This document shows positions 1 to 10,107 of a DNA stretch of 64,000 bases, in pieces. A program made the translations under genes and the position numbers. The DNA is from Geoalkalibacter ferrihydriticus DSM 17813 (GTDB lineage: Bacteria; Desulfobacterota; Desulfuromonadia; Desulfuromonadales; Geoalkalibacteraceae). The notes beneath the pieces are model-generated. The model saw only the letters and a list, made by a program, of their open reading frames with translations. It had not been told where the DNA came from and did not search any database. How positions within the stretch are numbered: position 1 is the stretch's first letter; each line of letters starts with the position of its first letter. The stretch covers positions 147,153-211,152 of the forward strand of contig NZ_JWJD01000002.1 of assembly GCF_000820505.1 (NCBI RefSeq), read 5' to 3'.

Positions 1-1316
1 ACCGTCTCGCCGTCATACCAGGGCTGGCCCATGCGCTGCCGCTTCCAAGCCCGCGTCGGCATAAGTCCTTGTTTCTCGCCGGCCAGTTCAAATCCAAGGG
101 ATTGGCCCAGACCGAACTCTTGACCCATCTCAGCGAGCCGCTCGATACCGAGATCTAGCCCGACCTTATAAAACCATATATCGCAACTCTCGCGCATGGC
201 CTTGCGCATATCAGTCACTCCGTGGCCGGTTCTTTTCCAGCAACGAAATACATGGTTGCCGAGGGTAAAGCTGCCGGAACAAGTGACTTGAGTATTGGGG
301 GTCGCAACCCCGGCGCGCAACGCGGCCAGAGCTGTGACAATCTTGAAAGTCGATGCGGGGGGATACTGCCCTTTGATGGCTTTATTTTGCAGAGGGTGGC
401 GGGGATTCTGCAACAATTCGATCCACTCGGTGCCGGTAATCCCGCGTGCAAACAGGGCCGGGTTGAACGAAGGTACGCTGGCCAAAGCAAGGACCTCACC
501 GGTGCGAACGTCAAGGGCTACAGCCGACCCGGCATGGCCGCGCAGCGCGCGCTCGGCGGCAAGCTGGACATCGCGCTTCAGCGTCAGATAAACCTTGTTG
601 CCGGGGACTGGATCCTGAACCTGAAGAACCCGCAACTCCTTGCCGAGAACGTCGACCTCCACCAGGCGCTGCCCCGCGGCACCGCGCAGATAGTCCTCCA
701 AGGTCTGTTCCATGCCGGTCTTGCCGACGAAATCTCCGGGACGATAGCCGAGGCCCTGCAACCGCGCCAGGTCGCGCTCAGTAACCTCGCCGAGATAGCC
801 GAAAATGTGAGCGGCCGCGTCCTCATAGGGATAGGAGCGCAAGGGCTGCACATCAATCAGAACCCCGTGCAAATCGAGGGAATTTTCCTGAACCCGCTCC
901 AGCATTTCGCGGCTGACGTCATCGGCAAGAGGAACGGGACGGTAGAAGGGAAAGCGCCGCCCTGCCTCTAAACGTGCTTCCAATTGCGCGCGATCGGTTT
1001 CCAGATGAAACGACAAGCGCTCCAATAGACGATCTCGATCGTCAACATCCTGACGCATGACCGAAACACCGAAGGACGGCCGATTATCGACCAGAAGATG
1101 GCCGTCTCGATCGAAAATAGGCCCGCGCGGGGCGGCGATAGGCATGTAGCGGATCCGGTTTCTCTCCGACAGTGCCTGGTAGCGCTCGGCATTGATCACC
1201 TGCAGATACCATAGACGCAGCAGCAGCAGCAGAAAAACGACCACCGCCACCAACGACAAAGCAACAAATCTTTTTGTCAGATCGGGCTTGCCCGACCAGT
1301 CTGAATCAGAATTCAT
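1..1316 (-). CDS. mrdA: Penicillin-binding protein 2 (partial, C-terminus off the left edge)
   Basis: This is the transpeptidase of the lateral-wall elongasome, which crosslinks peptidoglycan in the periplasm. About 438 residues are visible. A cytoplasmic N-terminus is followed by one membrane anchor (about residues 17-40), the PBP dimerisation region (about 60-240) and the start of the transpeptidase domain. The catalytic STFK motif is at residues 322-325, and a later SCD triad fits the second motif. The ATG at 1316 lies 5 bases after the mreD stop, so it is the last visible gene of mreBCD-mrdA. The missing part should contain the KTG box. The identification is firm. Confidence 0.95.
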   Translation of the reverse strand, partial: MNSDSDWSGKPDLTKRFVALSLVAVVVFLLLLLRLWYLQVINAERYQALSERNRIRYMPIAAPRGPIFDRDGHLLVDNRPSFGVSVMRQDVDDRDRLLERLSFHLETDRAQLEARLEAGRRFPFYRPVPLADDVSREMLERVQENSLDLHGVLIDVQPLRSYPYEDAAAHIFGYLGEVTERDLARLQGLGYRPGDFVGKTGMEQTLEDYLRGAAGQRLVEVDVLGKELRVLQVQDPVPGNKVYLTLKRDVQLAAERALRGHAGSAVALDVRTGEVLALASVPSFNPALFARGITGTEWIELLQNPRHPLQNKAIKGQYPPASTFKIVTALAALRAGVATPNTQVTCSGSFTLGNHVFRCWKRTGHGVTDMRKAMRESCDIWFYKVGLDLGIERLAEMGQEFGLGQSLGFELAGEKQGLMPTRAWKRQRMGQPWYDGET

Positions 1317-1321
1317 AACGC

Positions 1322-1834
1322 TTATCTCAGACCGGGAATGATCTGTTTCAAGCCGGTACGGCGCTGCAACCAGAACATCAGCGCCAACAACGCACAGGCC
1401 ACGGCAGAACTAACCAAGGCCTGCATGGGTATATGGCGTAGAATGATTTGCCAGCTGCGCCCGACATCATCAAGAATCAGCAGAGTTACCGCGGTCAATC
1501 CCCCCTCAATGAGAACTCCGGCAAAAACCAGCAGAACCAGAAGCAGTGAACTTTCCGTATTGAGACGTCGCTCAGTACCTTTGATCAAGAAGAATGTAAT
1601 CAGAAACACAAAACCATGCAGACCCAGGGTCTGTCCCGCAAAAACATCCTTGAGTCCCCCCAGACCCCAGGCAATAAGAGCTCCGCGCAGGGTATTCTGG
1701 CTGAGGCTGAGGCAGACAATGAGAAGGATAAACAAATCAGGCCGGGTGGAGAGTGGAAGAAACCTGGGGAAAAGCGCCGTCTGAACAAAGGCGCAAACAA
1801 ATCCGGCAAGAATAAAGCCCAAAGCCGATTTCAC
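1322..1834 (-). CDS. mreD: Rod shape-determining protein MreD
   Basis: MreD is a small polytopic inner-membrane protein that links MreC to the cell-wall synthesis complex. The 170-residue product is almost wholly hydrophobic, with about five predicted membrane spans and the usual short charged N-terminus, and its length fits the family. Translation starts at a GTG that overlaps the mreC stop (GTGA), which indicates translational coupling. Its position between mreC and mrdA is the classical arrangement. MreD sequences are poorly conserved, so context carries much of the call. Confidence 0.88.
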   Translation of the reverse strand: MKSALGFILAGFVCAFVQTALFPRFLPLSTRPDLFILLIVCLSLSQNTLRGALIAWGLGGLKDVFAGQTLGLHGFVFLITFFLIKGTERRLNTESSLLLVLLVFAGVLIEGGLTAVTLLILDDVGRSWQIILRHIPMQALVSSAVACALLALMFWLQRRTGLKQIIPGLR

Positions 1835-2649
1835 GGCAGCTCCTCAATGAGAATCAGGACCTCTTCCAGACGGGAAAAATCCGTCGCCGGCGCCACCTCG
1901 ACCGTTTGGAAAAGTCCATAATCACCACGCACGACCCGGACCACTTCGCCCACCAGCAGCCCCTTGGGAAACACGCCGCCGGTGCCGGAAGTCACCAGGC
2001 GGTCGCCGACCTGGATATCTTCCTGGCGCAGGGCAAAATCGAGAATCAGAGAGTCGCCACGGCCTCTACTGACTCCCCGCGTGCGCGTACGTTGCACCAG
2101 GGAAGCGACGGCCGAGGCGGCATCGGTAATCAGCAGCGCCCGCGATTCTCCGGGCGCGACCTTGATCACACGACCGACCACCCCGCTGGCGGTAACCACC
2201 GCCATGCCCTCGCGAACCCCTGAGCGCGATCCCTTGTCCAAAAGAACCGTTCGCGACCAGCTCGAAGCGTCGGCACCAATGACCCGCGCCGGGACCGCAG
2301 AAAGAGTCAGTTCATCCTTAAATTCAAGCAGCATACGCAGGCGCTCGTTGGCCAGACGGATTTCGCGCAGGTTTTCGACCTCGGCCTTGAGCAGGAGATT
2401 TTCCTCGCGCAGTCGGTCATTTTCCCCGGCCGTATCGACCAGCCAGACATAATTGTCCCACAAGGAGACCGTCCGTGCATAGAGGTGATCAAACCCTTTC
2501 AGAAAAGGTGCCGTCACCATTAGCGCCGCCTGCTCGAAAACACTTGTATGATCCTTGCGACGCAAGTTGTTGCTGTAGAGAAGCAACGCGGCAAGAAGCA
2601 GGCAGGCACCCAGCAGCAAGGGGCGATATTTTCTCAGCAACTCACGCAA
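1831..2649 (-). CDS. mreC: Rod shape-determining protein MreC
   Basis: MreC is a bitopic periplasmic scaffold of the elongasome. The 272-residue product has one N-terminal membrane anchor (about residues 10-26), then a coiled-coil rich in Leu, Glu and Arg (about 70-105), then the two-lobed beta domain (about 115-265). The frame opens at a TTG at 2649 after a purine-rich stretch; no better start is in frame. The gene overlaps mreD by four bases. The leader toward mreB carries a GC-rich hairpin that could lower the level of mreCD relative to mreB. Confidence 0.93.
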   Translation of the reverse strand: MRELLRKYRPLLLGACLLLAALLLYSNNLRRKDHTSVFEQAALMVTAPFLKGFDHLYARTVSLWDNYVWLVDTAGENDRLREENLLLKAEVENLREIRLANERLRMLLEFKDELTLSAVPARVIGADASSWSRTVLLDKGSRSGVREGMAVVTASGVVGRVIKVAPGESRALLITDAASAVASLVQRTRTRGVSRGRGDSLILDFALRQEDIQVGDRLVTSGTGGVFPKGLLVGEVVRVVRGDYGLFQTVEVAPATDFSRLEEVLILIEELP

Positions 2650-2673
2650 CCCTCACCTCGGGAAAAACACGAA

Positions 2674-2692
2674 GAGGGCCCACGGGGCCCTC
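2674..2692 (-). terminator. Intra-operon hairpin between mreB and mreC
   Basis: A perfect 8-bp stem (GAGGGCCC/GGGCCCTC, loop ACG) lies in the 99-base gap after mreB. On the minus strand it is followed at a short distance by a run of five T. The T-run is not adjacent to the stem, so this may be a leaky terminator or attenuator, or a processing or stability hairpin. Confidence 0.5.
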
Positions 2693-2748
2693 CTTGTTGA
2701 GAAAAAAGTCAATGTCCAGCATTGGAAAGAAAAGACAAAAATCAACGA

Positions 2749-3861
<1,113 letters not shown>

Positions 3862-3863
3862 TT

Positions 3864-3892
3864 ACCCTATCAAAATCACCCTTCTTTAGCAA
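3864..3892 (-). promoter_or_regulatory. Probable sigma-70 promoter of mreB
   Basis: On the minus strand TTGCTA (3892-3887) and TAGGGT (3869-3864) are separated by 17 bases. Transcription would begin about 60 bases before the mreB ATG. The -10 box is weak, so the call rests on spacing and position. Confidence 0.45.
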
Positions 3893-3914
3893 GGCAATTT
3901 AATTGAAAAATTTA

Positions 3915-3944
3915 TTGCCAGACAGGCTTTTGATGTCTTATTAT
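3915..3944 (+). promoter_or_regulatory. Probable sigma-70 promoter of the PpiD-like gene
   Basis: TTGCCA (3915-3920) and TATTAT (3939-3944) are separated by 18 bases and lie 45 bases upstream of the start codon. The divergent mreB promoter is about 25 bases away, so the two may compete or share regulation. Confidence 0.5.
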
Positions 3945-3989
3945 GTACGCTTTGTTTTGCCTTAAATCCGGCCAAGGAGACCGTGCCTC

Positions 3990-5930
3990 ATGCTTGATAT
4001 CATCCGCAGAAAACAAAAGACCCTTCTTGTCAAAATCGTCTTCTGGGTCATTATCGCAGCGTTTATCGGGACCATTTTTCTGGTTTGGGGACGTGGCAGC
4101 GACAACCCGCAAGATCCCGCCGCAACAGCCCTGATCATCAATGGAGAAAAGCTTCCTCTCGAGGCCGTGCAACGTTCCTACAACAACCTCTACAATCTAT
4201 ACCAAAGCCTCTACCGCGATCAGTTCACTCCGGAAATGGAACGCAGCCTTGGTCTGCGGCGCATGGCCGCTGATCGTCTTGTCGAGCAGACCCTGCTTGC
4301 GCAGGAAGCCGAAAGGCGCGGCCTCAAAGTTTCTCGTGACGAGTTGATCGCCTCCATCGCTGAAATCACCGCGTTCCATGAAAACGGCGTCTTCAGTCGG
4401 CAGCGCTACCTGGAAGTTCTAAGCTTTCAACGCATCACCCCGGATGAGTTTGAGCGCAGCCAACATCGCCAACTGCTCATCAGCAAGATCATCGACGAAA
4501 TCCAGAAGGATGTCGTCGTCCACGAAGAGGACATCGTCGCCGAATTTCGCAATCGCAACGAAGAAGTCAATCTGTCCTTCGTGACCTTCGCTCCTTCGCT
4601 TTTTGAAGAGCGCGTCGAGGTCAGCGAATCCGAACTTCTCGCCTGGTTTTCGGAACGCCGCGAAAATTTCCGCCTCCCTGAGGCGGTCTCCTTGCGCTAT
4701 ATCGATTTCGATCCGCAACGCTACTTTGATCAAGTCACTTTCGACGAAGCGGCCGTGGAACGGCACTACCGGCGCAACCTTGACCAATTTGAAGTACGTG
4801 AGCAGGTCGAGGCTTCCCACATATTGATTCGTCTCACCGATGATGCCGACGAGACGCGCATCGCCCGGCAGCGTGAGCGTGCCGAGGAGGCACTACGGCA
4901 AGTCAGAGACGGCAAGGACTTCGGCGAGGTTGCTCAAACCTATTCCGACGATGAGGCCAGCGCGGCTCAGGGAGGCGATCTGGGGTATTTTCCACGCGGC
5001 GTCATGGTCCAGGCTTTTGAACAGGTAGCCTTTGCCCTGAGTCCTGGCGAAATCAGCGATTTGGTACGCACACCGTTCGGTTTACACATCATCAAGGTCA
5101 CCGACCACATCGAGGCCGGGATACATCCTCTCGAAAAAGTCATCGAGGACGTCAAGGCTGACTTGCGTCGAGAGGAAGCGCGCCAGCTTGCCATCCAGAA
5201 GGCCATGGACGCCTATAACCAGTATCGCCACAGCGGCGACCTGGAAACGGCGGCCCGCGTCAATGAGCTGGAGATCAGGGAGACTGGCCTGTTTACCCGT
5301 GACGGAATCATTGACGGCATCGGTCGCGCCCCTCAGGTCGCGGTATCGGCCTTCGGCCTAACGACCGGGCAACTGGCACGGCCGGTGATACTGCCACAAA
5401 ACGTCTACCTCTTCAAAATCAAGGAACGCCGCGCCAGCCGCTTGCCTGAGCTCGACGAGGTCCGTGCCAAAGTCGAAGAAGCCTACCGGCAGGAAAAAGC
5501 CGCCGAGCTTGCCCGCCAAGCCGCCGCAGAGTTTCTGGCCGAGCTGAAGCAGGATAACGGCGACATCGAGCAACTCGCCCGACAGAAGGGCCTACGCCTC
5601 CAGGAATCGGGACGCTTCTCCGGCGCCTATGAAAATTTCATCCCGCGACTCGGCGAGAATGCCCCTTTGACCGCCGCCGCCTTTGAACTGAATGAGCCAG
5701 GCGACATCGCTCCCGAGGTCTACGAGATCGACGACAACTATGTCGTTGCCGCACTCAAGGAATTTCTACCGGCTGACATGAACCTGCTCGACGATAACCT
5801 CAGGGCCGAGTTGCGCAACGCACTGCAAGTGCGCAAGCAAGAAGCTGCACTGGATACCAAAGTCGACGCACTACGAAGCGAGGCCAACATTCAAATTACG
5901 CCGATTCTCGCCAATTTCCTGGAAAGGTGA
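3990..5930 (+). CDS. Membrane-anchored periplasmic peptidyl-prolyl isomerase, PpiD/SurA type
   Basis: This protein assists the folding of exported proteins at the periplasmic face of the inner membrane. The 646-residue product has a short cytoplasmic N-terminus, one membrane segment (about residues 15-35), a SurA_N/PpiD chaperone region (about 45-260), one parvulin domain (about 270-370, with the conserved ASHILI start, GGDLG and the FG-hII segments), and a C-terminal helical chaperone region. That order and length match PpiD. It follows the predicted promoter and a GGAG site, and purC starts 6 bases after its stop, so the two are probably co-transcribed. Confidence 0.88.
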   Translation: MLDIIRRKQKTLLVKIVFWVIIAAFIGTIFLVWGRGSDNPQDPAATALIINGEKLPLEAVQRSYNNLYNLYQSLYRDQFTPEMERSLGLRRMAADRLVEQTLLAQEAERRGLKVSRDELIASIAEITAFHENGVFSRQRYLEVLSFQRITPDEFERSQHRQLLISKIIDEIQKDVVVHEEDIVAEFRNRNEEVNLSFVTFAPSLFEERVEVSESELLAWFSERRENFRLPEAVSLRYIDFDPQRYFDQVTFDEAAVERHYRRNLDQFEVREQVEASHILIRLTDDADETRIARQRERAEEALRQVRDGKDFGEVAQTYSDDEASAAQGGDLGYFPRGVMVQAFEQVAFALSPGEISDLVRTPFGLHIIKVTDHIEAGIHPLEKVIEDVKADLRREEARQLAIQKAMDAYNQYRHSGDLETAARVNELEIRETGLFTRDGIIDGIGRAPQVAVSAFGLTTGQLARPVILPQNVYLFKIKERRASRLPELDEVRAKVEEAYRQEKAAELARQAAAEFLAELKQDNGDIEQLARQKGLRLQESGRFSGAYENFIPRLGENAPLTAAAFELNEPGDIAPEVYEIDDNYVVAALKEFLPADMNLLDDNLRAELRNALQVRKQEAALDTKVDALRSEANIQITPILANFLER

Positions 5931-5936
5931 CCACCC

Positions 5937-6833
5937 ATGAGCAAACCGCTGCTCAAGACCGATTTTCCTGAACTCAATCTGATTAACCGCGGCAAGGTGC
6001 GAGACATTTACGACCTTGGCGAGCACCTGCTGATCGTCACCTCCGATCGCATTTCGGCTTTCGATGTCATCATGGATGAGGCCATTCCGCAAAAAGGTTT
6101 CGTCCTCACTCAGATTTCACGCTACTGGTTCGAACAGATGGCCGACATCGTTCCCAACCATATTGTGGCAATGGACGTTGCCGACTTTCCGCGGCAAACC
6201 CACCCTTATCGTGAGGTTCTCGACGGTCGCAGCATGCTGGTGAAAAAAGCCCAACCGCTTCCGGTCGAATGTATAGTGCGCGGCTATGTTTCAGGATCGG
6301 GCTGGAAAGATTACAAAAAAACCGGTGCCATCTGCGGGATTACCCTGCCGACGGGTCTGACGGAAAGCCAGCAATTGCCCGAGCCCATCTTCACCCCATC
6401 GACCAAGGCCGAGTTGGGTGATCACGATGAAAACATCTCTTTTGCTCAGACCGTGGAACTGGTCGGCGCGGACCTTGCCGCACAGATTCGCGAGACCACT
6501 ATCGCCATTTACAATCGGGCCCGCGGGATCGCGGATACCAAGGACATCATTATTGCCGATACGAAGTTTGAATTCGGCATGCTTGACGGCAAACTCATCT
6601 GGATCGACGAAGCCCTCACCCCCGACTCCTCGCGCTTCTGGCCCAAGGACAAGTACCGTCCCGGCGGACCTCAGCCGAGCTTCGACAAGCAGTTTCTGCG
6701 CGATTATCTGGAGACTCTCGACTGGAACAAGCAGGCTCCGCCGCCACCTCTGTCGGCAGAGATCGTCGCAAAGACCAGCGAAAAGTACCTGGAAGCGCTT
6801 AAGCGCCTCACCGGAATTGACGCACCTCGTTGA
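5937..6833 (+). CDS. purC: Phosphoribosylaminoimidazole-succinocarboxamide synthase
   Basis: PurC joins CAIR and aspartate with ATP to make SAICAR in purine synthesis. The 298-residue product is of the longer bacterial/yeast type. It opens with the typical KVRDIYDLG glycine-rich segment, contains the [16 protein letters not shown] signature, and later TKFEFG and the [13 protein letters not shown] substrate region. It sits 6 bases after the PpiD-like gene with AAAGGTGA before the ATG, and a strong terminator follows immediately. The identification is certain. Confidence 0.97.
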   Translation: MSKPLLKTDFPELNLINRGKVRDIYDLGEHLLIVTSDRISAFDVIMDEAIPQKGFVLTQISRYWFEQMADIVPNHIVAMDVADFPRQTHPYREVLDGRSMLVKKAQPLPVECIVRGYVSGSGWKDYKKTGAICGITLPTGLTESQQLPEPIFTPSTKAELGDHDENISFAQTVELVGADLAAQIRETTIAIYNRARGIADTKDIIIADTKFEFGMLDGKLIWIDEALTPDSSRFWPKDKYRPGGPQPSFDKQFLRDYLETLDWNKQAPPPPLSAEIVAKTSEKYLEALKRLTGIDAPR

Positions 6834-6846
6834 CAAGCAATTCTCG

Positions 6847-6877
6847 GCCGCGGAACAAACCTCCGCGGCTTTTTTTT
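6847..6877 (+). terminator. Rho-independent terminator of the ppiD-purC unit
   Basis: An 8-bp stem GCCGCGGA/TCCGCGGC (6847-6854 with 6862-6869) with a 7-base loop is followed by eight T. It lies directly after the purC stop. Confidence 0.92.
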
Positions 6878-6914
6878 GCGGCTGCTGCGGCCCGCCGCCC
6901 GTCAGGTTTGCGCC

Positions 6915-7595
6915 ATGAACGCTTGCATACTTCCCGCCGGCCTTGCCGGACTGCTGCTGGGCTGCCTTCTGGCGCTATCCTCCTGTGCGCCCGCACCTCA
7001 GCTCACCGCCACCCTGCCCGCAGCCGAACATGCTCAGCAGGCTGAAAATCTGATCTTTCAGAACAATCTTGCTCAAGCCGAGAAAGAGTACCAACTTGCC
7101 ATTCTCGCCGCGCCGAGCGAAACCACCTATTATCTACGTCGCGCCGAGATTCTGGAAATTCTCGGGCTCGACCAGAAAGCACGCGAGGCCTATACCAGTG
7201 CGTTACTCGACAGCGACCCCGCGACGGAGGAATACGACCGAATTCACCATCGACTGATCCTCTTACTTGCGCTTAAGTTGGCGAGTCCCCAAGAGGCATC
7301 GGCGCTGCTGCCCCACCTGACCGAAGGCTCCTTTCTCTACACCGATGCCGCGGGCGCCCAGGCCCTGGCGCAGGGCCATATCGCACAAGCCCTCGAGCTG
7401 TTTACCCAGGCTCAGCATATCGCATACGACAATGACGACCAGGCCCTGGCTCTTTACCATGTGGCCCTCGCCTATCACCTTCTCGACGACCCAAAAAGCA
7501 CCTCTGCCGCCCTTTATTACGCCATCAACTTTGCCGAAAATCCGGCTTTGATCAAAGACATCGAGCGCCTCTGGGATGAACTGAACGTCCCTTGA
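6915..7595 (+). CDS. TPR-repeat lipoprotein
   Basis: This is a predicted exported lipoprotein of unknown role. The ATG at 6915 is preferred over one 39 bases upstream because it gives a clean signal peptide ending in the lipobox LSSC, with the lipid-bearing Cys at about residue 25. The mature part (about 200 residues) is alpha-helical and Ala/Leu-rich with at least three tetratricopeptide-like pairs (for example near residues 38-70 and 72-100). Such proteins scaffold envelope complexes, but nothing nearby names a partner. It lies between two terminators, so it may be its own transcript. Confidence 0.75.
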   Translation: MNACILPAGLAGLLLGCLLALSSCAPAPQLTATLPAAEHAQQAENLIFQNNLAQAEKEYQLAILAAPSETTYYLRRAEILEILGLDQKAREAYTSALLDSDPATEEYDRIHHRLILLLALKLASPQEASALLPHLTEGSFLYTDAAGAQALAQGHIAQALELFTQAQHIAYDNDDQALALYHVALAYHLLDDPKSTSAALYYAINFAENPALIKDIERLWDELNVP

Positions 7596-7673
7596 CTCCG
7601 GTCAAGGCGCACAAATGTTTTGAGCTGCTATGCTTTGAGTATAAACTCGGATCCCTCGCAAAGGAGACAACCC

Positions 7674-8033
7674 ATGACCAGCGACAACCATTCCGTAAAA
7701 CTTGAAGGCGGGGTTCCCGCGGATCTGGCCGACATGGTCGCCTATCAACAAGGCGCGGTGGTAAGCCGCACCCTCTTGCAGGATGAGACGGGCACCTTGA
7801 CGGTGTTCAGTTTCGACGAGGGGCAAGCACTTTCCGAACACACGGTGCCCTACCATGCTTTTGTTCAGGTGCTGGATGGGGAAGCTGAAATTACCGTGGG
7901 CAAGAACCCGTCCCTCGTCAAGGCGGGCGAAATCATCCTAATGCCTGGCCATGTTTCCCATCGGGTACGGGCGACCAAACGCTTTAAAATGTTGCTTACC
8001 CTGTTCAAGGCCGCTGCGAACACTGTCGATTAA
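7674..8033 (+). CDS. Single-domain cupin protein
   Basis: A 119-residue small beta-barrel of the cupin_2 type. The start at 7674 is set by AAGGAGA seven bases upstream. The first cupin motif is seen around residues 58-80 (SEHTVPYHAF followed by a DGEAEITVG turn) and the second around 92-105 (MPGHVSHRV). The metal-binding pattern is incomplete: His residues are present but the usual HxH pair is reduced. The substrate is unknown; small cupins often protect against reactive compounds or bind ligands. A strong terminator follows. Confidence 0.8.
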   Translation: MTSDNHSVKLEGGVPADLADMVAYQQGAVVSRTLLQDETGTLTVFSFDEGQALSEHTVPYHAFVQVLDGEAEITVGKNPSLVKAGEIILMPGHVSHRVRATKRFKMLLTLFKAAANTVD

Positions 8034-8067
8034 TGACGCCGACTTCATCAACCATCGATCGAAACGA

Positions 8068-8098
8068 AGCCCTCGCGCGCCTGCCGAGGGCTTTTTTT
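8068..8098 (+). terminator. Rho-independent terminator after the cupin gene
   Basis: The stem AGCCCTCG/CGAGGGCT (8068-8075 with 8085-8092) has a 9-base loop and is followed by seven T. Confidence 0.92.
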
Positions 8099-8173
8099 CA
8101 AGCTGGCCCCAGGTTCACAAAAAAACATGAATCATTTTAAACCATTATCCCCATTTAAAGGTCTGAGATTTTA

Positions 8174-8268
8174 TGGCATAATCAGCGCGTTGGTTTGACT
8201 GCGAAAATTTTGTCTCTCCCTTGGGCGAGTGCAAAAGACCAGAAATTCGCGGCTACCGTCATGACGGT
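8174..8268 (+). promoter_or_regulatory. Leader of the porin-cytochrome cluster: possible promoter and palindrome
   Basis: TGGCATAATCAGCGC (8174-8188) keeps the GG-N10-GC spacing of a sigma-54 promoter, but the -12 element is poor. The same place also offers a sigma-70 -10 box CATAAT. Downstream, ACCGTCATGACGGT (8255-8268) is a perfect 14-bp palindrome in the presumed 5' leader and could be an operator. GGGGG precedes the ATG at 8294. Confidence 0.3.
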
Positions 8269-8293
8269 TTTCCATTCCGTAAAGGGGGGTACA

Positions 8294-9568
8294 ATGATAG
8301 CGGCTCAGGGTCGCAAACGCCGGGCAGCTTGCCTGGCTGTGTGTTTTTTTCTGGTACTGGCGCTTCCGGGCCTGGTCAGCGGAACGCAGTTGCGTTTGAC
8401 CTCCGACACTCTTCTGCAGTCCTTCAAACGAGACCTGCCCGACGCTCCAGGGCAAAAAGCCCTGCCCGTCTACCAGTACCTGCAAATCGATTACGGAGAT
8501 CGTGAAGATGCGAACCTGACCTTCCACGGTTACGGCTGGATGCGTGTCAATCTCGGCGACGACTATTTTGAGGAAACAACAACCGGGGAAATTCTCTACG
8601 GTTATCTCGAGTATGACTCTCCAACCCTTGACTTCGTGGGACGCCTGGGGCGCTTCTATGTCTTCGAAGGAGTCGCCAATGAGGTGGTCGACGGCCTTTA
8701 TGGACGCTCGCAACTGCCCCACGGCCTGACCCTCAGCGCCTATGCCGGTCAGCCCGCAGCCCTGTCTTCCACCAACGGTCGCCGCGGCGATTACGTGTTC
8801 GGCGGACGCATCTCCCAACATCGCACCAGCCTCTACGAGGTCGGTCTCTCGTATAAAACACTCGCCAATGACGGCGGCAATGACGAGCATTTCGCCGGTT
8901 TCGACAGCTTTGTCTTCCTGCCGGGCCGCGTTTCCCTGCAAGGCAGTTCGGTCTACAACCTCAAAACCGACGGCTGGGCCGAGCATTTTTATGAGTTGCG
9001 GCTCCCTTTGGGCCCCCTTGAGGTTCGTCCCTTCTACCAGAAATATCGGTTTGACGATTTTTTCATCGAGACTGACAGCTCCGCCTTTCCCTTTCGCTTT
9101 CTGGCTGGCACCGGCAACACCCTGGAAGTCATGGGAGCTGAAGCCTTTCTCTATGTCGATGAACGTCTGGAACTGGCCGGCGTTTACAAACACTACGAAT
9201 ACGGCAAGCGCTTCGGCGACGCCGACTACTATTCCCTGATAGCTACCTGGAAAATGAAAATTCTCTCCCAGGTGGGCATTGAACTTGGTCGCATGGACGG
9301 CGACCAGGCGCGCGATCGCTTCAGCCTGGCGCGCGGCTATTTCTATTGGGATATGCGCCCTTGGTTCGTTACGGGCGATGCTATACTGGTCGACTATGAT
9401 CGAGCTATTTTCGGCAAGGATCAGGCATGGTTTGCGTCCCTGGGCTTCGGTCAGGGGTTTATGGGGGATCGGTTGAAACTCAAATTTTCCCTGGATTACA
9501 GCGACGATCCCTATCTTGACAACAATTTCCGGACGACCCTTGCGGCGCATTATCTTTTCGGAAATTGA
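8294..9568 (+). CDS. Outer-membrane beta-barrel protein of a porin-cytochrome cluster
   Basis: The 424-residue product starts with a signal peptide (about residues 1-37, basic then hydrophobic, cut near VSG-TQ). Many alternating amphipathic strands rich in Tyr, Phe, Gly and Asp follow, and it ends in ...AAHYLFGN, as transmembrane barrels do. The start at 8294 is supported by AAAGGGGGG upstream. Two multihaem lipoprotein cytochromes follow, a layout like the outer-membrane electron conduits of Geobacter (compare ExtBCD and OmbB/OmaB/OmcB). Its likely role is to sheath cytochromes across the outer membrane for metal or electrode reduction. I inferred this from context, not from a recognised porin family. 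Confidence 0.72.
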   Translation: MIAAQGRKRRAACLAVCFFLVLALPGLVSGTQLRLTSDTLLQSFKRDLPDAPGQKALPVYQYLQIDYGDREDANLTFHGYGWMRVNLGDDYFEETTTGEILYGYLEYDSPTLDFVGRLGRFYVFEGVANEVVDGLYGRSQLPHGLTLSAYAGQPAALSSTNGRRGDYVFGGRISQHRTSLYEVGLSYKTLANDGGNDEHFAGFDSFVFLPGRVSLQGSSVYNLKTDGWAEHFYELRLPLGPLEVRPFYQKYRFDDFFIETDSSAFPFRFLAGTGNTLEVMGAEAFLYVDERLELAGVYKHYEYGKRFGDADYYSLIATWKMKILSQVGIELGRMDGDQARDRFSLARGYFYWDMRPWFVTGDAILVDYDRAIFGKDQAWFASLGFGQGFMGDRLKLKFSLDYSDDPYLDNNFRTTLAAHYLFGN

Positions 9569-9619
9569 AGAAAACCGGGATTTGGCTGCGGCACCGCCGC
9601 ACTTTTCGGAGCAGGTTTT

Positions 9620-10090
9620 ATGAGCAGTAAAAAGATTCTGGCAATTCTCCTCGCCGCGGGCCTGGCCGGCCTGTTGATTTCCTGCGTGGCCGGCAACGGT
9701 TATCGTCCGCCCAAAACCCACCCCCCGATCTATGAGTTGGGCGAGAGGCGGGTTTACTGCGTGCGCTGCCATGGCTACGACAACGAAGAAATGGTCTACG
9801 AGCGCTACAACCATACGCCCTATTTCACCGACAACCACCGCCTGGTCACCTATCAGGACGAAGCGGTCTGCGCCATGTGCCACGAGCAGAGTTTCTGCAA
9901 CAGTTGCCACGCCACGCGCGTCGAACTCAAACCCTCTCTGCGCAACCAGACGGAAAATTTCCGGCGCACCCAGCACCGCGGCGATTACCTGTCGCGTCAC
10001 CGTATCGACGGCCGTATCGACCCGACCTCCTGCTTTCGCTGCCACGGCAACCCGAAAGCTTCGCAGACCTGCCGTCCTTGTCACGGCTAA
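9620..10090 (+). CDS. Pentahaem c-type cytochrome lipoprotein
   Basis: The 156-residue product has a lipoprotein signal (lipid Cys at residue 22 in LLISC) and five CxxCH haem sites, at residues 47, 84, 93, 138 and 151. Two of them are only four residues apart, which implies closely stacked haems. Several free His residues can serve as distal ligands. It lies 51 bases after the barrel gene and just before the decahaem gene. It resembles the small pentahaem lipoprotein of Geobacter ext-type conduits and probably acts as an inner or outer haem wire on the outer membrane. Confidence 0.85.
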   Translation: MSSKKILAILLAAGLAGLLISCVAGNGYRPPKTHPPIYELGERRVYCVRCHGYDNEEMVYERYNHTPYFTDNHRLVTYQDEAVCAMCHEQSFCNSCHATRVELKPSLRNQTENFRRTQHRGDYLSRHRIDGRIDPTSCFRCHGNPKASQTCRPCHG

Positions 10091-10107
10091 AGGGGATGAG
10101 GCCCAAC

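Noticed and set aside
8180-8290. c-di-GMP/cGAMP (GEMM) riboswitch before the porin-cytochrome genes
   Set aside because: Related cytochrome genes in Geobacter often have one, but the conserved GEMM core and tetraloop-receptor pattern are absent here.
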